In this document: piece after piece, positions 44,904 to 53,570 of the stretch
How the letters are laid out: each line of letters starts with the position of its first letter
How positions within the stretch are numbered: position 1 is the stretch's first letter
Source of the DNA: Verticillium longisporum
Lineage: Eukaryota > Ascomycota > Sordariomycetes > Glomerellales > Plectosphaerellaceae
Direction: 5' to 3'
DNA: 64,000 nt
Assembly: GCA_019188255.1 (NCBI GenBank)
Contig: JAETXT010000011.1
Span: 868,001 to 932,000, forward strand
The notes under the pieces: model-generated
What the model was told of the DNA's origin: nothing
What the model saw: only the letters and a program-made list of their open reading frames with translations
Database searches by the model: none
Made by a program: the position numbers and the translations under genes

Positions 44904-45683
44904 ATGGGCGCCAGCATGTCATGGCTGTCAGGCATGCTCTTCTCGAAGAAGGAGATTAGAATATTGATCCTGGGCTTGGTATGAAGAGCTGCCCTCTGCA
45001 GTGCAGGCACTGTGACCGTCGGGAAACGAAGAAGCTGAGACAGTCAAACAGGATAACGCTGGCAAAACGACACTGCTGTACAGACTGAAGGTTCGTTGTG
45101 AGATGGCATGCCGGCGAGGGTCCTTTGGCTGACCAGTTCTAGGTTGGCGAGGTCGTCACCACCATTCCGACGATAGGCTTCAACGTCGAGTCCGTCACAT
45201 ACAAGAACCTAAATTTCAACGTCTGGGTATGTTACTTTCTGGAGCGGCTCAATGCTGGCGTGCGCTGACTTGTCCCTCGCCCAGGATCTCGGCGGTCAAA
45301 CATCCATCCGCCCATACTGGCGCTGCTACTACGCCAACACGGCAGCCGTCATCTTCGTCGTCGACTCGACCGATATCGAGCGTCTGCAGACGGCCGCCGA
45401 CGAACTGGGCGCCATGCTTAACGAGGATGAGCTCAAGGACGCGGCGCTGCTCGTCTTCGCCAACAAGCAGGACCAGCCGGGAGCCAAGGGGGCGGGGGAC
45501 ATCTCCGAGGCGCTGCGTCTCGGCGAGCTGCGCGACCGCAACTGGACCATCATGGCGTGCTCTGCCGTTGACGGCAGCGGTGTCAACGAAGGCATGGACT
45601 GGCTTGTGGTAAGTGGCCTCAGCGGGTTGTGGCTTGAGCGCTGTACTGACTCGTAGCAGCAAACCGTCAACCAGGAAGCCTAA
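44904..45683 (+). CDS. ADP-ribosylation factor-like GTPase Arl1
   Basis: Golgi small GTPase that recruits golgins and controls endosome-to-trans-Golgi transport (family knowledge). Five exons: 44904-44978, 45052-45090, 45143-45226, 45285-45608 and 45657-45683, all in phase 0; 182 residues. Gly2 fits N-myristoylation. Nucleotide motifs are complete: GLDNAGKTT (P loop, across exons 1-2), the switch I region [17 protein letters not shown] (switch II), NKQD and CSA. The choice of Arl1 over Arf or Arl3 rests on [20 protein letters not shown] and the [20 protein letters not shown] segment. The last intron ends TAGCAG, a tandem acceptor that can include or skip one Gln codon. Confidence 0.93.
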
Positions 45684-46228
45684 GTGGCCTGTCGATCTTG
45701 TACAACACCTTCCAGCGATCGGCCACACCGCATATGAACAGCTGTCACGCTCAGCAACCTTTCCGTCGTTGGGTAGATCCGCGCATCTGGAAAGGAGGGG
45801 CAGCGAAGGACGGTACAGGGCGCGAGAGCCACGAGTTTGCTCCATTCCATGAGCATCGGCGTTCGGGCGAGGGAGGCTTGTCGGTCACGTCTTTTTGGGC
45901 GTGGCTCTTTCACACATAGGCATGCGGCATGCGCACATGAGCGCATTGGTCGCCGTCACGGAAAGGACGCGTTGGATGGAGAGGGCTATAGACAGGTTGC
46001 ATTCTCAGGCTGCCGCTACAGTCTATGGGGTTGCTGAGAGCAGTACAACTTTTTAATATCGAGACGGGGCAGTCGCCTCGTTCGTTCTGGTGAATCACTT
46101 GCTTATGACGTGCTGTTGTAGCACTTTGATATCAAATGCCAACAATTTTTCAAGGCTATGAAAGGAGGCTATTATGAAGAAGCTATTATGAGGATGGGGT
46201 TTGAGAAAAGACGCAGAAAATTCGAGTC
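45684..46228. other. Intergenic region between convergent ARL1 and GPI-protein genes
   Basis: Holds the 3' flanks of both genes. A 27-bp stretch near 46158-46192 contains a GGCTATTATGAAGAAGCTATTATGA partial duplication. No gene seen. Confidence 0.5.
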
Positions 46229-47047
46229 TCAACCGAGAAGGACAGCACCGAGCAAAACACCCATCAGCGTCGCGCCAACGGGCACTTCGACGCGACCACC
46301 AGTTCCCTCATCCGCCGACCCGGACTGCGAAGGCGACACTGAAGATAAAGCTGATGTATCTTCGACCAAGGAGCTCGCAGCCGACCCATGAATGCTGGAC
46401 GAATCCAGAGTCGTCACTGTCGAGTGATATACGCTATACCCCGGCGAAGCTGATGACTCAGGGGTCGGCACGGGATAAGCAAGGCCATCCGTCGAGGTCG
46501 TCTTCGTTCCGTCGAACATCGACGTAAAAGCCACATTTGTACTCGAGGTGCTCGCGACAGGCTCCGAGGCCTGGCTTGCGTCCACGGTTCCATATCCTCC
46601 TGGCATCGTCACATCCGCGACAGTGGTAGGCTGTACAAGCCCCTCTTGACTGGTAAGACTTCTCGACGATGACGGCGGCGACGGCTGGGCAAGCGGCGCG
46701 ACGCACTGCAGCGGCGCAGGCGCGCATTCGAGGCCGGCGGCACAGCTCCATGCGCCATCCTCGCAGCAGACAGAATCGGGGGCTGTGCAGGTGGCGCCGC
46801 AAGCGACGAAGGGCGGACCGCAGAGGGGGACCCCGGTCTCAACGGGTCCGGCAGCGGGTGACGGCGGCCGACACTCGAGGCCGGGACCGCATGTATAGTC
46901 GAGAGGGCAGGCGAAAGGGGTTGTGTAGGGGTCGACGGGCGAGCAGCAGATCTTGTCTGCAGGGATGCAGCCTGAACCGCAGGGGTGGTTCTGGCAGAGA
47001 GCGAGGACTGCTGGCAGGGCAGCCTGTAGGAGTATGAAAAGTCTCAT
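46229..47047 (-). CDS. Secreted cysteine-rich, predicted GPI-anchored surface protein
   Basis: Single exon, 272 residues. The N-terminus MRLFILLQAALPAVLA is a signal peptide, with cleavage expected near residue 16-18. Two similar Cys-rich modules follow, at about 18-60 and 75-115. Each has CG..C, a CC pair, and a C-x5-C spacing near its end (DYTCGPGLEC and WSCAAGLEC). Then comes a Ser/Thr-rich stalk of about 125 residues, likely O-glycosylated. The C-terminus has a small-residue site, a short spacer and the hydrophobic tail VPVGATLMGVLLGAVLLG, which fits a GPI-attachment signal. I cannot assign a family. A role at the cell wall or host surface is possible but inferred only from architecture. 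Confidence 0.75.
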   Translation of the reverse strand: MRLFILLQAALPAVLALCQNHPCGSGCIPADKICCSPVDPYTTPFACPLDYTCGPGLECRPPSPAAGPVETGVPLCGPPFVACGATCTAPDSVCCEDGAWSCAAGLECAPAPLQCVAPLAQPSPPSSSRSLTSQEGLVQPTTVADVTMPGGYGTVDASQASEPVASTSSTNVAFTSMFDGTKTTSTDGLAYPVPTPESSASPGYSVYHSTVTTLDSSSIHGSAASSLVEDTSALSSVSPSQSGSADEGTGGRVEVPVGATLMGVLLGAVLLG

Positions 47048-48462
47048 ATTGGTTACGGAGCTGGTGCGTGAGAGTGGAAGAGTGGGTGATGGATAGTAGC
47101 GGACCTACGGTACAACGAGCTCCAGACAGTCAGTCAAGAGGCCTCTCTCTTATGCAATGGCTGGGCCAGAAGTTTGCTTGCGGCACGGGTCGCTGCGGTG
47201 ACTGATTCAGGGTTACTCGAGGGCAATCACGGTGACGGGAGGAGACTGTATGGGAAGATGCTGTGATGTCGTACCAAGGCGTTTCGCGTGCTTCATTGGG
47301 GGTTCGAGGACCGGTTGGTAGTACGACAATGGAGAATCGTGCGAGTCACTATTCATTACGAGGTTTGTCTGTCACCCGTCGAGGCTGTGACATACTGCCA
47401 TCTATCTTACTCGTGTTGCTTTCTGCGGTATTGGTTGACTGTATTGAGCATGTCATCAGATCATTGAAGTAAGATATGTTGGTCTCTGGATTTAAGCCAC
47501 TCTGATCATTCTTGAAACCACCTCATGCTCATGCTTCCAGTTTGGTGTTACCGAGTTCTTGAAGACTCAGCTGTGATAATAAATCGTACAGCTTCAGGAA
47601 CTCAACTAGAATCTGACCTGAGACAATATGCAAACCGTTCACGCCTCACCTACTGCTGCAAAATCGCGGCGGAGGTCTTCGTCACTCTATCGACGCGCTA
47701 CCTAGAGACGTCGAGATTACCGGGCCGGTGTGGAGCGGCAGCGGACAGCGGGATTCCGCTTGATAGGCCACAGACGGCAGCGGGCCTCTGTTTCTGGCAT
47801 GTCGAGCCGAGTGCTCTGATATCAGAGTACAGGGGTTCGACGTTCAGATTTCGTTGCCGTATAGCAAGCCTCCATTTGATCGCAAGCAACTGTTCAGAGT
47901 CTGAGGCTTTCGACCGCTCCAAGTGGTATCACTTCAACTCTCTTGTTGACCAAAGGTCGACCCTCCAAGACCAGTCGGCTGAGCCGGAGAGACACACATA
48001 TCGCCCGCACCCTCACCCTCATGCTCTTGGCCTCTGATCCCGAACCACACCGAGTCATGTCCGTGACGATGTGTCAAGGGCGACCACTCTCTGTGAGCGC
48101 CATCTCACCCACGCTTGCTTATTGCCGGCGACTGATTGGGTCGAGATCCACCTGAGCTCTGTTCAAATCCCTGCTTCATGGCTGGTGTGCAGCTGTATCA
48201 CCCACTTTGTCGTCGAGAATGGAACGTCCAGCAAGCAGGATAGAGGGCGAGTGGGACGCTGGGCTCCGAGCTCGATGGCAGAGCTCAGGGTTTGAAAAGC
48301 TGGCCTACCACTTGTATATGTGACGGAGATCCTCCAGCCTTTGTGGTCCACAAAGTCTTCTCTCAAAAGATATCTCTTTCGTTCCTCATATCGTTCCACT
48401 TGTGCTTCAATCTTCAAGTCGCCTGTATCCTCGATCCCATCCTCGCCTGAGACACCATCACG
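47048..48462. other. Intergenic region upstream of the catalase fragment
   Basis: The left part is the promoter of the GPI-type protein gene. A 170-codon plus-strand frame at 47525-48037 shows no domain. The last few hundred bases, pyrimidine-rich around 48340-48450, fit a catalase promoter and leader that appear intact. Confidence 0.4.
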
Positions 48463-48990
48463 ATGGCCGACGACAGCAGCAACAACAAGACGCCGCCGAC
48501 CTCCAGCCATGACGAAAAGCCCGTCTACACGACGTCCAATGGCGCTCCCGTCGCCAATCCGACGGCCTTCCAGCGTGTGGGCCGCATGGGTCCTCTCCTC
48601 CTCCAGGACTTCCACTTGATCGACCTCCTCGCCCACTTTGACCGCGAGCGCATCCCCGAGCGAGTCGTTCACGCCAAGGGCGCTGGCGCCTACGGCTCCT
48701 TTGAGGTGACGGACGACATCAGTGACATTTGCTCTGTTGATGCTTTCACCGGCGTCGGAAAGAAGACGCCTCTCCTCACCCGCTTCTCCACCGTCGGCGG
48801 CGAGAAAGGGTCGGCCGATACGGCGCGTGACCCTAGGGGGTTCGCCGTCAAGCTGTACACCCAGGAGGGCAACCTGGACCTCGTCATGAACAACACGCCC
48901 ATCTTCTTCCTGCGTGATCCGACCAACTTTCCTCTCTTCATCCACACGCAGAAGCGCAACCCGCAGACGAACCTCAAGGATGCCACCATG
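48463..48990 (+). pseudogene. Truncated catalase, first exon only
   Basis: An open exon of 176 codons encodes the N-terminal third of a monofunctional heme catalase. Visible family features: [20 protein letters not shown], the catalytic histidine in [12 protein letters not shown] (His70), [20 protein letters not shown], and the distal asparagine in [11 protein letters not shown] (143/144), ending [12 protein letters not shown] good 5' splice site (ATG|GTGAGT) follows at 48991. In known catalases the next residues are an FWD-type segment, then the heme-ligating tyrosine region; neither appears anywhere downstream in this window on either strand. Only 136 bp separate the exon from the start codon of an unrelated gene. 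The exon shows no internal stop or frame damage, so the loss is probably recent, or the gene is misassembled. The heme pocket cannot form from this part alone. Confidence 0.85.
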
Positions 48991-49126
48991 GTGAGTGGAC
49001 CCCCTTTTCAAGGAGCGCACAGCGCGGCAATAGAAGTGCATCTTGATCACTCCTGATCCGGATTCTTCACATTTACCATATATTGCACATATTTGACATT
49101 GAGCGGCCAGCTCAGCCCCCTCTACC

Positions 49127-51947
49127 ATGTCTGCCGCAGGCCGTGGCCTCACTGACGAGGAGATGGACGACTTGCTCTCTGGTGCTGACACCCAGGGTCC
49201 AGACGGCACCGATGACCAACCAGCCGAAGAAGCTGGGCCGGGACCCGAGGCACTGGAGCGAGCTCAGCGGGGCAGCATAGCGGATGCCGTGGCCGCCGGG
49301 ACTCACGCGGACGACGACCCCCTTGATTCGGACGTCACCGATGATGGCATCGTGGAAATCAGCGACGACGACGAGCAGGAGGAGGACGACGACATGAGCC
49401 ATGATGATGAGTCCGACCTCGTTGGAGTCCTCCGCGAACAGATTGCACAACTGAGAACAGAGGTGCTACGACTTGGGGATGAGAACGAGGGTCTCACCAA
49501 CGACAAGGACCAGTTACGTGAGAGAATCACGCAGCTTGAAGGGATGATCGAGACACTTCAGGCCAACAACAACGACTTGAGGCGTCAATTGAACCGGTCG
49601 AGGAATCCTAGGCAGCGTACCCAGAGGGTAAGACTCCTTGCACCCTGCAACCGAGCATCTCGTGATCGGACTGACCGTGTTCCTTGTGCAGACTTGGCCC
49701 GCCATGTTGCGCGCGTTCCTAGCTGGCGATCCGATGGCGGAGGAGTACCATGTGATCTACAAGCGCATGTGCGAAGAGGAGAACATGAGCACCAAGAGCA
49801 GCCTGCTGCACCCGAACCTGAAGCTGCGGGAACCGGACAGCGAAGAGCTGGCGGCCGAACTGCTCACGCCGGGCGGCGATGCTCCTGGAGAGAACAACGA
49901 GACGGGCGACCATCCTGTTGGTCATCATGCGGCTCGCAACGTGGTTGACCAAGTTGTCACGCAGGCTACGCACGCGCCTCATCAAGTGGACGAAGAGCTC
50001 TTTGTCGTAGAAACACAAGGCCATCAAAAGGAACGTCCTCGTCGCTCCTTCAATGCCATGCCGCCGGAGATTCAGGCTGCCATCGTCAGGCTGGTGCTGG
50101 AATATCCAGGCCGCCTCGTTCATTGCATTTCACGACTGGACCCCCATTGTGAACCTCGGGGCCCCCTTCGTCACACCCCAGGGCGGGGCTCGAGCAACCT
50201 GCCCAAGCGGTTCTGGACTGGACGCGGTGGAACGTGCAGCATCGAGTACGCTACAAAGCCGAACGACATGCTCTCCATGCTGCTGGTGTCCAAGTCGGTG
50301 CACTTCCTCGGCGTCCACGCCTTTTACGGACTCAACACGTTTGCCTTTTCCAGCCTCGGGGAGTTTGGACGGTTTTGCAGAGGCATTGGAAGCGCGCGGG
50401 CGCAGCGGATCCAACACATCGAGATCCTGTGGCAGGGCAACCAGACGCTCACGTTCAGGCCCAACAGCAGAGGCCAGTGGACGTCGCGGCGGACGTACGA
50501 TGCGTCGGCGCTGCTGAACATGCGTCGCCTCAAGACGGTCGTGATCCACATTGACGAGTCGAGCCGGGGACGCCGGCGTCGCCCCCACGAGCTGCCCGAG
50601 GTCCGCACGTGGCTCGCCGACAAGACCAAGCTCCAGCCCAACAATGCCAGCTTCCGCGCGCTGCGCACCCTCCAGGGGCAAGACTACATTTACGGGCTGC
50701 GCGGCATCCGGCACATTCTCTTCTACGACATTGAAAAGTACCGCACCATGGGCGGTCGACATCCCATCAGGGACTAGGGGTTCTACATGGATGTCGAGAA
50801 CAACGTGCGGATGCCCAAGAGTCCCACGGACAAGCTCAACGCGCAGCTGCGGCGTCTGGATGACATGTCGGCCGTGCCGCGGGGTGCCGTTTCGGACGTG
50901 CTCTTTCAGGTCGTCCAGCAGTGGTACGACGAGTCCATGCCGTTTGATTCTGGCGGCCAGTGCCTCGTGGACGCCATGCAGCAGCTGGAGCAGGACGTGG
51001 ACGGTGACGATTCGGATCCCGATGGTGACGACAGTTCAGGAAGCGATGACAGCTCCGACAGCTCCGACAGCTCGGACTCTGGGAGTGACTCGGATGACGA
51101 TGGACCAGGCGGTGGAGACAGGCAGGCTGCGCCGCGGCCAAAGCCGAGACGGACATTTGGCAAGCGCAGCGGTAGCATTCCTGAGGCGGGACCCCGCGTA
51201 GGACATGTCGGCGTCGACAGTGCAGCCCATGACGAAAACGAGACTGCGGGCGGCTCTGACGGTGAGTCGGATGGCGGCTTGGATACCGCTTCGATGGCTG
51301 CATCGCACGCCGGGTCTGATGCGGCCAACCCTATCCATCTGGATGACGATGACGTCGAGAACAACCATCGCAGCGTCAGTCTCGGCCCGACCGCCATGAC
51401 GACCCATCCCGTGGCACTGGCGATGCGTCCTCCGCCGGGCGTAGCTGTTTCACGGCGGTCGTCGTCGGTTGCCGCTTCGACCGTGTCTGGCGCGTCGTCG
51501 GGCTCGCTGTTCGTCTCGGGACGGGGCATGCAGAGGCTCGCGCGGCCTATGCGGGCGCAGACGCAGGAGACGACGGCAAGCGACTTTCACGCTCGCGTCG
51601 CGGATCAGATTGGCGGTGGGCGGGTGACGAGTCACGAGGTGCGGTCGCAGCTGGACCTTGGCGCCGTGGTCGATCTCACGGCAGGCAGTGACGATGAGGA
51701 CGCCGACGAGAGCAGCTCTGATGACACGTCAGGCCGGCGTACTGGTTCTCAAGGCCGAACCGACTCTACAGAGGTTGATTCGATGGAGGGCGACGATGGA
51801 CCGATGGAGGGCGACGATACACACGATGGTGGAGGTGACCATGGCGAAGATTCGCCGCGGCGTCACCCCCAGGTCGGAGACAAGCGTCCTGTGGATGCTG
51901 ATGGTGTCGCGCACTCGCCGTTGAAGAGACTGCGGTCGGAATGGTGA
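49127..51947 (+). pseudogene. YGLNTFAFSS-type multicopy-family protein gene, interrupted by an in-frame TAG
   Basis: Exon 1 is 49127-49627 (167 codons: an acidic N-terminus then a coiled coil at about 100-155). A 64-bp intron joins it to exon 2 at 49692. Exon 2 carries an F-box-like or 2EXR-like start (AMPPEIQAAIVRLVLEYPGR), then the block VHAFYGLNTFAFSSLGEFGR, FCRGIGSARAQRIQHIEILW, MRRLKTVVIHIDES, and LQGQDYIYGLRGIRHILFYD. A TAG stop lies at 50775-50777, and the same frame continues directly (GFYMDVENNVRMPKSP) for another 390 codons of acidic, Ser/Asp-rich sequence to the stop at 51945-51947. Related hypocrealean proteins, as I recall them, read RDW followed by an aromatic residue and a DVEN-like segment at this place, so TGG to TAG is the likely change. 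Function of the family is unknown. As it stands, the gene would encode a 528-residue protein ending at the stop. Confidence 0.75.
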
Positions 51948-52829
51948 GGGAGCGGTTCTGGTGTGTTTCCATGGGTTTATAAGTACTGGGGATGGGCCAT
52001 TCACGGCAGCGGACCTCTTTGGGATGCAGGGGCGTACGTCGATTGGGGTGTGGTCGATATTTACGCCCATTGCCCGTTGAGCGCTATGGACGGCTTTGAT
52101 TTATTGGGTAGGCGTCGCATATTGATGGACACGGATATGGAGGGCGGGAATTGACTTTGGGCACAAGGCTGATTGACTCTGGCGTGCTTGCTTTGGTGAT
52201 ACTTTGCTGTGAAAGGGGAAGGCGCTCAATGGTCGTTGGCAGCCGAAGGTACGTGGAGGTACGTACCTAGGGTACATGGAGGTACGTACCTAGAGTACAT
52301 GGAGGTACGTACCTAGGTACATGGGTAAGGTACCCTTGGGTACCCGTACCTTGAGCCTTGGGGGCGGCACAGGCGGAGGGGCTGTTGTTGCTCGTGGCCG
52401 TTGCTGGGGCAAAATTATGTCATGAGAGGCTACTTCCAGAGGCCTATTCCATCCCACTACACGTTGACCAGCGCGACACAATTCACAAACAGCAGCTGGA
52501 TCTTGCCCCTTGTATACCCAGACAACGCCTCAGCAGCTGAATCAACTGTCACGCCCCTCTGCTGATGAAGTAGGTCACGAATGCCCCAAACACGGACCCC
52601 TCCGTCCCTGCATCGTCAACCACCAACATGCCCCTCGTCTAAAGGCACAAGGCACAAGGCACAAGGCTGACACCAATCCCCCCCCCGCAGAAAACCAGGT
52701 GCGGGCTTTGCTTTCCAACCCCGAAACACCATTGCCTCCGAGGCCGAGCCCGACTTTACCAAATCCCCTCGAAAGCCACGGTCCAACACACAATCACCCC
52801 GCCATCACATCACCGTCCGTGCCATCACC
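51948..52829. other. Intergenic region, repeat-bearing, upstream of SNF2 gene
   Basis: Contains the TACGTACCTAGG repeat listed separately and, at 52640-52670, a four-copy AAGGCAC heptamer-like tract. The stretch after 52560 is CA-rich and fits a 5' leader. No gene seen. Confidence 0.5.
52246..52350. repeat. GGAGGTACGTACCTAG tandem repeat
   Basis: About three and a half copies of a 27-bp unit (TACATGGAGGTACGTACCTAGGG-like), each centred on the palindrome GGTACGTACC, followed by further GGTACC and GGGTACCC motifs. Confidence 0.88.
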
Positions 52830-53505
52830 ATGGTCAACGAGCGAGCGCCCCCCAAGGGCCCATCACGCCCGCTCCATGACAACCGAGAGTCCCAGCCTGG
52901 CGCCAGCCGCCCCGACAGGCCAGCCTCGTCAGACTTTGACCCCGATGCCTTGACCGCCCGCTTCGACGCCCTGCGCGTCACCCACGGCGCCTCCCAAACC
53001 GCCTCCCAAACCGCCCCCCAACAACCCTCGACAGCCAACTCGGGCGCCAAGCGGGCAGAAAAGACAGGCCCGCCGCCCGTCAAGGCGCCGCCTCCGCCAG
53101 CCAAGGCACCGCGCGACAGGCCCACCGACAGCGACGATGCCCTGAGCGCCTTCTTCTCCGACCGCCGCGACCCCTTCGGCGCGCCCTCGTCGCAGGGCCA
53201 CGCCCACGCCTTTGGCCACCCCACCAAGATGATGTCGTCCCTCAAGCAAAAGGCCCACGGCATCTTCAACGAGCGCAGAGCCCGCCCCGAACACCACAGG
53301 GACGACAAGCACAGGATCAACGTCCCCTCGGTGCCCATCTACCAGGACCGCAAGCCCGAACCCCTCAACCTCTTCCGCTCCATCGGGCCCGACGCCCATC
53401 CTGCCACCTACAAGGCGCCCGCCGCCGGACGCTTTGGCGAGCCCGACTTTTACACAGACCCTACCAAGGCCACGTCTGACCTCAAGGCGCTGCTGGAGGG
53501 CGGCA

Positions 53506-53570
<65 letters not shown>

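Noticed and set aside
47525..48037. A 170-codon plus-strand frame upstream of the catalase exon
   Set aside because: No domain, no similarity I recognise, and it lies where the catalase promoter should be.
48163..49209. A 348-codon minus-strand frame opposite the catalase exon
   Set aside because: The plus strand encodes unmistakable catalase sequence, and the antisense frame shows nothing recognisable.
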